From Vibrio rhodolitus (GTDB lineage Bacteria; Pseudomonadota; Gammaproteobacteria; Enterobacterales; Vibrionaceae), in the NCBI RefSeq assembly GCF_003350325.1, contig NZ_QLYZ01000003.1, positions 248,882 to 312,881 of the forward strand: a stretch of DNA of 64,000 bases, read 5' to 3'. Position 1 is the stretch's first letter; each line of letters opens with the position of its first letter. Made by a program: the position numbers and the translations under genes. A model generated the notes under the pieces. The model saw only the letters and a program-made list of their open reading frames with translations. It did not search any database and had not been told where the DNA came from. Shown in pieces: positions 17,274 to 24,174 of the stretch.

Positions 17274-19097
17274 TCAATCGATATTTGGTATTACTTCAGG
17301 GTTGCTTCGAGCGTATGTGTCAAACTTATCCGAAATCACTTCGAGACGATCCCATTTAACCGTGCTCTGAGGCAGTAACGCGTCATCATCATTTACAATT
17401 GCGAGAAGCAAGTTTTTCACAGTCTCATACATCTCCGCGTCCTTAAGCATATTAATAGCATTTTCTGGCTTCCCGCCATCTATGCCAAAATCAAAATACG
17501 CGGTTTCAAAATCAATAACAGAAGCAAAGACTGTACTAAACTCAGTCATTTGATCTAAAATCTTTGAATTATTCGACCATGCAGGATTTACCTCCTTTCT
17601 GCGTCTCTTTTCTTTAACACCTTGAGCGTTTTTCATCCAGCGATTTTTAATAATTTCTTTGCAATCAATATCATGCAAGACATAATACTTTTTATTGAAA
17701 TGGTTAAGTATTTTCATGAACATTGCCACTTGTACTTTACCACCACACCTAACAATGAGTAGATCGTCTAAAGAGCTGTTCCCTTCAGCTTTTAAGTCGC
17801 TTATGACTTTACCAAATGCCGTGTATTCAGTATCACCTTCGACCAGTAGAACGCGGCCACCGAAAAAAAACTCCATAGAATCGGGATTTAACATATTAAG
17901 CAATTTTAACGATTCAATTTCGTCTTTGCTAAAATTAACGTCATTAGGTTTGAATATCGTAGTGGCGACTATATTTTCTCCCTGACTCTCTACTCGGATA
18001 ATCTTTGTATGGTCTCGAGTTAGGTCAATAAAGCAAGGAGAATGAGTAGTTATCATTACCTGCCAATTATCATAGCGCTCTGCTACGTCATAGAGCATGT
18101 CACGAGTATCTCGGCAAGCACTAGGGTGTAAGCTCAACTCAGGTTCATCTAAGAGTAGTAGATGGGATTTAATTTCACCGAGAGCCTTAGGTTTTGCTTT
18201 GCCGGTACTAGATTCAAAGCCAAGATCTGCAATTTTCTTTAGAACAGACCACAATAAGGTCCTTCTTGCCCCGCTTCCATGATTAGCGACCGGAAACATT
18301 TGCTCGCCTTTACCAAACGTAATATCAATTTCTTTCGCGTCAAATAGCTTTAGATTTGTACCTTCGATTTCAGAGTCCGACAGATTAATTTCAAACTTAT
18401 GATCTGGAACAATTTTAGAAGCATACTCCGTAATCTCTTTAGCAATATTTGATATTTCGTCTCTAGTTGACGCAACAAACTCTTTTTTTAGTTCATTAAA
18501 CTGGTCATGTAATGTATCGAAATCAGAAAGCTTTTCTGTAGGCTTAAAGCTTCGAATTTTTTCTTCAAGTACCACATCGAGTAGAATTTTTTTAATTGAT
18601 TCATTTTGATCGTCGGGATTATCAAATGTTCCAATCAAGTGTGCTTTTGGTCTCTTCTTACGTGATGCATTGTCGCTAGCCCATGGTCGATGTGGCGTAG
18701 GGTCTTCATTTACATTCGGATATCTATCTAGGTCTACTCGAAAACCTAATCGTGTAGGTGCTGTGTTAACTGCCTCCCAAACGTATTTTTCTTTAACTCT
18801 ACATGAATCGCCTTGAATAATTTCTCTAAAATTTTTGCTTGGTCTATCGTCGCCATCACAGATCATATGTAATTCGATAGTAGGTTTCGCATCAGGATCA
18901 TTCGTAATTTGATTGTGGAAATCTTCCTTACCGATCTTTTCGTTATTAACTGCTATTTGGTAAGCCTTTAATATTGTGCTCTTACCGAAGTTATTACCTC
19001 CAACAAGAATAACAATGTCGTCTAGATCTATACCAACCGGTGTTGAACCAATAGATCGAAAGTTAGAAATTATTAGTTTTTCGAGTTTTACTGCCAT
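17274..19097 (-). CDS. OLD-family ATP-dependent endonuclease (AAA ATPase + TOPRIM)
   Basis: 607 residues. An SMC/RecF-like ATPase comes first: Walker A GGNNFGKST (33-41), ABC-like signature NHGSGARR (272-279), Walker B LLLLDEPELSLHP (313-325) and H-loop ITTHSP (349-354). A C-terminal TOPRIM nuclease domain follows, with VLLVEGDTEYTAF (416-428; Glu420), RCGGK (450-454) and LHDIDCK (474-480). This is the layout of phage P2 OLD and of GajA-type nucleases. No UvrD-like helicase gene is adjacent, so it is not a standard Gabija pair. The gene is visibly A+T-richer than its neighbours and lies alone between inverted repeats, indicating horizontal transfer. Anti-phage defence is the likely role, inferred from family and setting. 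Confidence 0.88.
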   Translation of the reverse strand: MAVKLEKLIISNFRSIGSTPVGIDLDDIVILVGGNNFGKSTILKAYQIAVNNEKIGKEDFHNQITNDPDAKPTIELHMICDGDDRPSKNFREIIQGDSCRVKEKYVWEAVNTAPTRLGFRVDLDRYPNVNEDPTPHRPWASDNASRKKRPKAHLIGTFDNPDDQNESIKKILLDVVLEEKIRSFKPTEKLSDFDTLHDQFNELKKEFVASTRDEISNIAKEITEYASKIVPDHKFEINLSDSEIEGTNLKLFDAKEIDITFGKGEQMFPVANHGSGARRTLLWSVLKKIADLGFESSTGKAKPKALGEIKSHLLLLDEPELSLHPSACRDTRDMLYDVAERYDNWQVMITTHSPCFIDLTRDHTKIIRVESQGENIVATTIFKPNDVNFSKDEIESLKLLNMLNPDSMEFFFGGRVLLVEGDTEYTAFGKVISDLKAEGNSSLDDLLIVRCGGKVQVAMFMKILNHFNKKYYVLHDIDCKEIIKNRWMKNAQGVKEKRRRKEVNPAWSNNSKILDQMTEFSTVFASVIDFETAYFDFGIDGGKPENAINMLKDAEMYETVKNLLLAIVNDDDALLPQSTVKWDRLEVISDKFDTYARSNPEVIPNID

Positions 19098-19126
19098 ATT
19101 TTTCTCTCTGACGAAATATATTAAAT

Positions 19127-19145
19127 GTTATAAATCGTTTATAAC
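19127..19145. promoter_or_regulatory. Palindrome upstream of the OLD-family gene
   Basis: GTTATAAATCGTTTATAAC: perfect 8-bp arms with a TCG centre, 30 bp before the start codon. Placed where a repressor would cover the promoter or transcript start. No regulator gene is adjacent. Confidence 0.5.
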
Positions 19146-19436
19146 CTTTAAAAAATCAGAGTATCGTACTAATAAGGTTGCGTATAAACAATATCTTTGC
19201 ATTTAAGAGTTGACCAAGCATCGTAAAAGGTGAAGCGAGTCATTAAAATAGTGAATTTCACCTCGTATTACATCTAGGGGATTAACAGCCAATAGAATTG
19301 AGAAGAATGGATAACTTTTAGTATTGCAAAAAACGTGAAAAGGAATGAATGAGTAAAAGGTCAAACCAATAATGGGGCAGAGCTGAGTTTAAATATTCTT
19401 CGCCCAGATGTTTTCAATTGGTTAAAGATAACTATC
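19146..19436. other. Gene-free A+T-rich flank of the nuclease gene
   Basis: About 290 bp between the promoter region and the right inverted repeat. No open frame with coding character, no clear hairpin, and no match to the left flank was noticed. Confidence 0.5.
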
Positions 19437-19617
19437 ACCCTAGGCAAAAATGCAGGACAGCATTTTTAGGTTTTCGGCGTCGGGAACGCCTAAAACCGGC
19501 CGGACAAAGTCAGAGATACAAAAGCGCCTTTCTGGTTACTCTTTGGTAAGACAAAGAGTAACTGGACCGCTTACAGTAAGGGAAAAGAGAGCGACAGGCT
19601 TTTAAGCGGGACATTCC
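19437..19617 (-). repeat. Right copy of ~180-bp structured inverted repeat
   Basis: Reverse-orientation copy of 16825-17004, starting ACCCTAGG and ending AAGCGGGACATTCC. The hairpins TTACTCTTTG/CAAAGAGTAA, GGCGT/ACGCC and AAAAATGC/GCATTTTT-like arms are kept; the end away from the gene is more divergent. Confidence 0.85.
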
Positions 19618-19648
19618 GCAATATCAAGGTCAGAAAATTAAAAAGCAA

Positions 19649-19672
19649 GATCCTCACTTTCGCGAGGATGAC
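19649..19672. repeat. REP-like palindrome
   Basis: ATCCTC/GAGGAT arms around ACTTTCGC, followed by GACAAAT. It resembles the short GTCATCCTCGCG-type palindromes of Vibrio intergenic regions. Confidence 0.5.
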
Positions 19673-19680
19673 AAATATTG

Positions 19681-19707
19681 GCATCCCGCATCCCGCATCC
19701 CGCATCC
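19681..19707. repeat. Tandem heptamer repeat (GCATCCC)
   Basis: Nearly four perfect head-to-tail copies of GCATCCC, 9 bp from the AraC stop codon. Such short tandems are prone to slippage. Confidence 0.85.
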
Positions 19708-19715
19708 AAAGCCCC

Positions 19716-20588
19716 TTACTGATTCCTCAACCCCATCCGACACAACTGCCTAAAATCCTTTGGGCTTACCCCGGTATGACGCTTAAAAAACTTCGTCATA
19801 TTAGTCGCTTCATTAAAACCAAGATCAGCGGCGATATCCGCAATCGCGTATTGGCTAAATGCCAGTTGGCGCTTGGCTTCAATTAAAACGCGCTCATCGA
19901 GCAGTTCTTTGACGCTAATACCGGCGTTATCTTTAGCAAGCTTGTCTAATTGCTTGACGCTTTTGCCTAGCACCAGCGCCATTTCGGCGACGGATGGGCG
20001 CTGGCTAAAGTGCTCATCAATGTAGTTCTTTAGGCGGTAAAAATCGCTGGCGCCGAGGTTTTGCATTTGCTGAGCGTTTTGCTTGTAAAGCGGCACAATT
20101 GATTTGAGTAAGATAGTGCGCAGCAGATTGCGAATGATCTCAGCACGAAACTCAGAGTCAGAGTAAAACTCACTGACCATGACACGAAAGAGGGCATCAA
20201 TATCTTCGCCAATATCGTGGGTGCAGTTTACATGCACGAGTGCGGCAATAATCGAATCAAAGTAAGGGTCTTGCTTGTGTTCAGCAAGAAAGGTGCAGTT
20301 AAACGGCACCACAAATCCGTCGACAGTGCGGGTTTTGGCAAAGGCGTGGATCTGGTTCTTACCCAAGGAAATCAGCGTGCCCGCTTTGATGCGATGCAAC
20401 TGGTGATCAATATAGTGCTGACCTTCACCTTCAGTTATGTAAATCAACGCGCTGAAGTTAAGCCGATGATGGCATGAAACATCGTCCAAACTGCGCGCTT
20501 GGTAAAGCTCAGAAATACGGTAAATATAGGGATTGGTTAATCCGGATTCAGAGCGCATGCGCTCAAGGGGAATACTTTTACAACTCAT
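19716..20588 (-). CDS. AraC-family regulator, probable regulator of the dehalogenase locus
   Basis: About 290 residues. The N-terminal half is a cupin-like sensor (CHHRLNFSALIYITEGEGQH, AGTLISLGKNQIHAFAK); the C-terminal half carries two HTH motifs, PSVAEMALVLGKSVKQLDKL and AIADIAADLGFNEATNMTKF, with FFKRHTGVSPKDFRQ. The start is uncertain. A GTG at 20624 has AGGAG upstream but lies inside a 32-bp hairpin; the ATG at 20588 (MSCKSIPLERM) has no ribosome site but suits the protein. Last gene of the dehalogenase cluster and on the same strand. AraC proteins often bind direct repeats 21 bp apart, which is the spacing of the boxes at 25343-25377. Confidence 0.85.
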   Translation of the reverse strand: MSCKSIPLERMRSESGLTNPYIYRISELYQARSLDDVSCHHRLNFSALIYITEGEGQHYIDHQLHRIKAGTLISLGKNQIHAFAKTRTVDGFVVPFNCTFLAEHKQDPYFDSIIAALVHVNCTHDIGEDIDALFRVMVSEFYSDSEFRAEIIRNLLRTILLKSIVPLYKQNAQQMQNLGASDFYRLKNYIDEHFSQRPSVAEMALVLGKSVKQLDKLAKDNAGISVKELLDERVLIEAKRQLAFSQYAIADIAADLGFNEATNMTKFFKRHTGVSPKDFRQLCRMGLRNQ

Positions 20589-20600
20589 AGATAGCACGAA

Positions 20601-20632
20601 GGAGCTTAATGTTAACGGTAACACTAAGCTCC
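20601..20632. other. 32-bp hairpin at the AraC gene start
   Basis: GGAGCTTA-A-TGTTA, loop ACGG, TAACA-C-TAAGCTCC: 13 of 14 pairs match. In the leftward mRNA it contains both the AGGAG box and the GTG codon of the longer AraC frame. It may limit AraC synthesis or transcription; there is no T-run on the leftward side. Confidence 0.6.
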
Positions 20633-20669
20633 TGATTTTATTCTTCTAGTTATTGATGAGGCGATATGG

Positions 20670-20888
20670 TTAGTACTGTTCGCTTTCCATATCTTGCGCC
20701 ATCTGCTTAAAGTCAACTTGCGGCTTACTTTCTACTACAACCACAGGTTTTTCTACTGGCTTGGTCACACTATGCAGTAATTGTTGCTGGCTTTGTTCAC
20801 TAGTTAGGCTAACAAAGCTGGTGGCAAGCTGCAGCACAATCACCACCGAGGCTAAACAGTAAAAAGCAAGAGAGATATGTTTTCTCAT
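20670..20888 (-). CDS. 72-aa single-span membrane protein of the dehalogenase cluster
   Basis: Not recognised. One N-terminal membrane helix (ISLAFYCLASVVIVLQLATS, about 5-24) is followed by a short polar tail with a Pro/Val-rich linker (TKPVEKPVVVVESKPQVD) and an acidic end. Topology suggests a tail in the periplasm. It starts 4 bases after the stop of the NosR-like gene, with AAGGAGTAACCC directly before the ATG, so it is a genuine co-translated gene. A role as a small subunit or maturation partner of the membrane redox protein is inferred from position only. Confidence 0.7.
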   Translation of the reverse strand: MRKHISLAFYCLASVVIVLQLATSFVSLTSEQSQQQLLHSVTKPVEKPVVVVESKPQVDFKQMAQDMESEQY

Positions 20889-20891
20889 GGG

Positions 20892-22097
20892 TTACTCCTT
20901 GTCCTGTTTCATCGGGCGACGGACTTTGCTCTTTTTCGCACGAGACTGCTTGAACCAGCTCTTGTTAAACACCAAGAAGTCTGTCATGGCATTGACTGGG
21001 CAAAGGCTCTGACACCAAGGGCGACGCACTACTAGCGAGGTTAAGATGATCATCACCGTCAGCACAAATAGGTACATGCCACCAATCATGCCAAAGGCAA
21101 TACCAAATGGTTCATAGACAAACGCGGCTGGGCTGCGGAAGTACGCGCCAAGGCAAAGCGTGACTAACAGTAAGACGCGTGGAAACCAGATAAATAGCTC
21201 GTTACGGATAGGCGAGGATTTGGCGTTACCCACTTTGGCTAAACATTTTTGTACCGCACCGAATGGGCACAAGCTTTCGCAGTAGATATTGCGATTGTAG
21301 TAAAAAATGTAGCCGATACTTAGAGCGAGCAAGATAAACGGCGTGTAGTTAGCCACACCAGAAATCCATGAGCCATAAATCGCGCCGCCCATAATAGAAG
21401 CCGAGTAAAGCGAAGCAGAGTGGAAGCCAAACAAGATGGTTGAGCCACCAAGAATAGCGATATTGAACTTCACTTTGTGCTCAGAGCGGGTACGGTTCAC
21501 CCACACTGCTAAAGCAAAGAACACCAACGCCGCTGCATCTAACCACTTGAAGTAACTCAATGCAGACGCTTGCTCTGATAGGCGGTAGCCATACAGCGCC
21601 TCGCGCACTGGATCCGCAGCTTGGTCTACGGCAGTAATATAAGCCTCAGAGGTCAGTGTTGCGCCGGTAACCGCATCGACATGCAGTGAGGTTTTCACGC
21701 GCTGACCTAACAGGTTCTCTGGCAGTTTTTCTTCTACTACTTTGTCAAAGTATGACGAGGTCTCTTTGGATGAAAGCAGCGAGATCGTTTCCACTTCGCC
21801 TGATGGAGTAAACACAGCGCCAACGGTCAGTTCGCCGCCATAGCCTACGCCAGAGCCAAAACTGACCCATTTAGCTTGTGCTTTGTCGCCATCAGCACCA
21901 ACAAGCTGGTACAAGTTAGGTGAGACTTCAACCAGTTCACTGCCCGCAGTGGAAATGTGTTGAAAGAATTGCGCTTGTGAGTTGTTGGTGCGTAGACCGC
22001 CCAAGTACCAAGCCAAAATCAGCAGCAAAATAGATGCGATGCTGGCGATCTTCTCTAGGTTTTTATTTCGATTTGTTTTTTGTTTTCGTTCAGCCAT
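20892..22097 (-). CDS. NosR/RdhC-like FMN-binding 4Fe-4S membrane protein
   Basis: 401 residues. After one membrane helix (17-33) comes a periplasmic FMN-binding domain with the covalent-flavin motif VDAVTGATLTSEAY; the second Thr of GATLT is the usual attachment residue. About five more membrane helices follow. Between and after them lie two C-x3-C-P motifs, CESLCPFGAVQKC and CQSLCPVNAMTDF, which are polyferredoxin cluster sites of the NapH/NosR kind. This is the domain order of NosR/NirI and of RdhC/CprC/PceC in organohalide-respiring bacteria. It could feed electrons from quinol to the dehalogenase or act in its maturation. A repeat element and a terminator separate it from rdhAB. Confidence 0.88.
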   Translation of the reverse strand: MAERKQKTNRNKNLEKIASIASILLLILAWYLGGLRTNNSQAQFFQHISTAGSELVEVSPNLYQLVGADGDKAQAKWVSFGSGVGYGGELTVGAVFTPSGEVETISLLSSKETSSYFDKVVEEKLPENLLGQRVKTSLHVDAVTGATLTSEAYITAVDQAADPVREALYGYRLSEQASALSYFKWLDAAALVFFALAVWVNRTRSEHKVKFNIAILGGSTILFGFHSASLYSASIMGGAIYGSWISGVANYTPFILLALSIGYIFYYNRNIYCESLCPFGAVQKCLAKVGNAKSSPIRNELFIWFPRVLLLVTLCLGAYFRSPAAFVYEPFGIAFGMIGGMYLFVLTVMIILTSLVVRRPWCQSLCPVNAMTDFLVFNKSWFKQSRAKKSKVRRPMKQDKE

Positions 22098-22104
22098 AAA
22101 ACTA

Positions 22105-22267
22105 ATACCAAACAGGATAAGTAAGTGGTCAGAAAATTGCGCAAGGAAAATCGCTTAGAACTAGGCGCAGATTGCCGCTAACTAGTTATTCTAATTACAA
22201 AATCTGCAACAACGTTATCAGCGATTTTAATCAGCAAGAATGATCAAAGACTTATGCTGATTGGTAT
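22105..22267. repeat. 163-bp MITE-like element with 27-bp terminal inverted repeats
   Basis: The left end ATACCAAACAGGATAAGTAA and the right end read backwards, ATACCAATCAGCATAAGTCT, agree at about 20 of 27 positions. An inner pair AAAATCGCT/AGCGATTTT makes the whole element foldable. It encodes nothing and fills the gap between the anchor-protein gene and the NosR-like gene. From memory, similar ATACCAA-bounded elements recur between genes in Vibrio genomes. Confidence 0.7.
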
Positions 22268-22270
22268 AAC

Positions 22271-22301
22271 AAGCCACAAGTGAATACTGACCTTGTGGCT
22301 T
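22271..22301 (-). terminator. Terminator after the dehalogenase anchor gene
   Basis: Perfect 10-bp stem AAGCCACAAG/CTTGTGGCTT, 11-base loop, 28 bp after the rdhB-like stop; read leftward the tail is TGTTATACC. It may reduce read-through from rdhAB into the NosR-like gene. Confidence 0.7.
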
Positions 22302-22328
22302 GCTCCTTAACTTATTCTAAAACACCGA

Positions 22329-22640
22329 TTAGTTTGCTGTCTTTGGCTTAAGTGCGATAAGCACTCGTAGCAAGATAGCACCACCAATGATTAAGCCTGT
22401 GCCAACGAAGCCGAGGAAGTACCAGCCTGCCATACCTTCGTTTTCACCCAGTAGGGTAAAGGCGCCCGCGACGGTTAGCACCAGTGATGCCCACCAACCG
22501 CCAACCAATGCCCATTTCCACCAGTTCATGCCGAGTTGGAACTGTTTAGCCCATTGGTTTGCGCCAGCAAACACCAGCACTTGCAGCGCGCCAAATGCCA
22601 TCCAAAATAGCGGGTCGAGTACAGTCGATTGTGGAAACAT
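22329..22640 (-). CDS. rdhB: RdhB-like small membrane anchor of the dehalogenase
   Basis: 103 residues with three predicted membrane helices (WMAFGALQVLVFAGANQW, KWALVGGWWASLVLTVAGAF, GWYFLGFVGTGLIIGGAILL). The pattern of three helices with Trp-rich connections and a glycine-rich last helix fits RdhB/PceB-type anchors, although those are so short that similarity alone is weak evidence. The position is decisive: its ATG overlaps the dehalogenase stop by one base (TAATG), the usual rdhA-rdhB arrangement. It would hold the Tat-exported catalytic subunit on the outer face of the inner membrane. Confidence 0.75.
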   Translation of the reverse strand: MFPQSTVLDPLFWMAFGALQVLVFAGANQWAKQFQLGMNWWKWALVGGWWASLVLTVAGAFTLLGENEGMAGWYFLGFVGTGLIIGGAILLRVLIALKPKTAN

Positions 22641-24154
22641 TAGAATCCCTCCCAGTTACCGTCGTATTCCCAAGTTTTCTCTACCGCGAGGTAGTTCTCG
22701 CTGCGCATCCACTCTGGCGGTTGGTGGTAGCCAGCAAAGCGACCGCCATTCCAGTCGCCGTGGTAGGCTTCTGCTTCTGGGTAGTAGAAGAAGTTGTGTT
22801 GCATCGCGAGCAGTGTTTTACGCGTCATGCCGGTTGGATCGCGTGGGTCGGTTTCTTTCACCAGCGCGTGGATCCAGTTGTTTTTACGCGTGTAAGGACA
22901 CACAGCAATACAAACACGACAACCCATTGCCGTTTCAGTTGGACCTTGACGCCACATGGTCCAGCAGCTGTCTTGGTTAAAGGCAAACTTGCGGTAACCG
23001 CGCACGATATCATCCGGCTTATCGGCTTTACTGATTGAGCCACTTGGGCAAGAGTCGGCACAGATCTTACATTCTTCACAGAAGTGCTTAACCTTGGTGT
23101 CGATCGGTTTATCCGCTTCCAGATCAAGCTCAGTGATCACCGCGGCCAAACGAATGTTTGGACCAAGCTCAGGCGTAAGCAAAATACCGTTACGCGCCGC
23201 TTCACCCATACCTGCTTGGATAGCCAGTGGTGGTACAACGATTTCATAGTCTGAACCTGGCCATTGTGGACGAGCCGCATAGCCAAGCTCACCAAGGAAG
23301 GCTGCCATCAAACCCGCCGCGTTTTTGGCACGGAAGTAGCCATCGTATGAGGTTGAGTAGCCGATTGCGGCGTACATTGGGTCCCAGTTCATTGGCGTAC
23401 CGAAGATGATCACGTTCTTCCAGTGTTTCGGAATGCTTTCATCCCAATCTGGCATGCCGCGCATGGTGTTTTTAAACACGAAGTTCGGATCGAGCTTAGT
23501 GATACCCACGATGCTCATGCCGAATTTAAACGCCATCTTCTTGATTAGCTCAGAAGCGTGTTTTGGAGATTTAAATTCTTGCTTAGTGCGTTTAACCCAC
23601 TGGAAGTCCACTTCGTCTGGGTGACCTTGTGGTTTTGGTGGGAAGTCACTGTACACACCGCGCATGTAAGCTGCTGAGTATGCCCAGCCAATCGCGAAGC
23701 GTGAACGGTGACGCTCAAAGTTTTGTGAGTGCTCCGCTTTCTCTTCAAACGATTGGTACATGTCGTCCCAACGCTCTGGGTAACGTGAGTAGTATTCACG
23801 TACACGTTCGTTAGGAATATCACGCCAGTCTTTGGTTGGAATCCAACCTTTTTTCATTTCAGCGCCAAGTACGCGAGTGCGGTGGAAAAGGAAATCACTC
23901 CACTCTGGGCGAATAAGCTCGCCAGCCACTTCCATAGTTGGAGCCACATCAACGCGAAACGGTTCGCGGTTGAAGTACATATCATGACCTGACTCGGTAC
24001 GACCCCAACCCACGTTAGCGTCAGGATCGCGACCTAGTACAAAGCCAGCACCTGCCGCGGCACCTATGGTCGCAGTTGCTGCTGCAACGCCACCTAACTT
24101 GAGAAAATCGCGCCGAGACGTATCGGCTACGCCTGATTCAACTTGATCTTTCAC
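22640..24154 (-). CDS. rdhA: Reductive dehalogenase catalytic subunit
   Basis: 504 residues. A Tat signal (TSRRDFLKLGG, Arg14-Arg15, then an Ala/Gly-rich stretch) directs the folded protein to the periplasm. Two 4Fe-4S sites are near the C-terminus: CEECKICADSCP (359-370) and C397 with CRVCIAVCP (412-420). The W/Y-rich tail (HQPPEWMRSENYLAVEKTWE) is typical of the family. RdhA enzymes use a corrinoid cofactor to remove halogen from organic compounds as terminal respiratory acceptors. QueG is the related housekeeping enzyme but lacks a Tat signal and is much shorter. Partners around it (anchor, NosR-like protein) support a respiratory role. The halogenated substrate cannot be read from sequence. 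Confidence 0.9.
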   Translation of the reverse strand: MKDQVESGVADTSRRDFLKLGGVAAATATIGAAAGAGFVLGRDPDANVGWGRTESGHDMYFNREPFRVDVAPTMEVAGELIRPEWSDFLFHRTRVLGAEMKKGWIPTKDWRDIPNERVREYYSRYPERWDDMYQSFEEKAEHSQNFERHRSRFAIGWAYSAAYMRGVYSDFPPKPQGHPDEVDFQWVKRTKQEFKSPKHASELIKKMAFKFGMSIVGITKLDPNFVFKNTMRGMPDWDESIPKHWKNVIIFGTPMNWDPMYAAIGYSTSYDGYFRAKNAAGLMAAFLGELGYAARPQWPGSDYEIVVPPLAIQAGMGEAARNGILLTPELGPNIRLAAVITELDLEADKPIDTKVKHFCEECKICADSCPSGSISKADKPDDIVRGYRKFAFNQDSCWTMWRQGPTETAMGCRVCIAVCPYTRKNNWIHALVKETDPRDPTGMTRKTLLAMQHNFFYYPEAEAYHGDWNGGRFAGYHQPPEWMRSENYLAVEKTWEYDGNWEGF

Positions 24155-24174
24155 ATTAACTCCCAGATTTATTT

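Noticed and set aside
17274-19097. Gabija system (GajA)
   Set aside because: No UvrD-like GajB gene on either side; only inverted repeats and A+T-rich DNA.
16825-19617. Composite transposon or insertion sequence
   Set aside because: The flanking repeats encode no transposase, consist of hairpins, and no target duplication was visible.
22387-22980. 197-codon plus-strand frame opposite the dehalogenase genes
   Set aside because: It lies antisense to two well-supported genes and has a shadow-like composition.
22640-24154. RdhA could be a QueG (epoxyqueuosine reductase) relative
   Set aside because: QueG has no Tat signal, is about 120 residues shorter and is not followed by an overlapping three-helix anchor gene.
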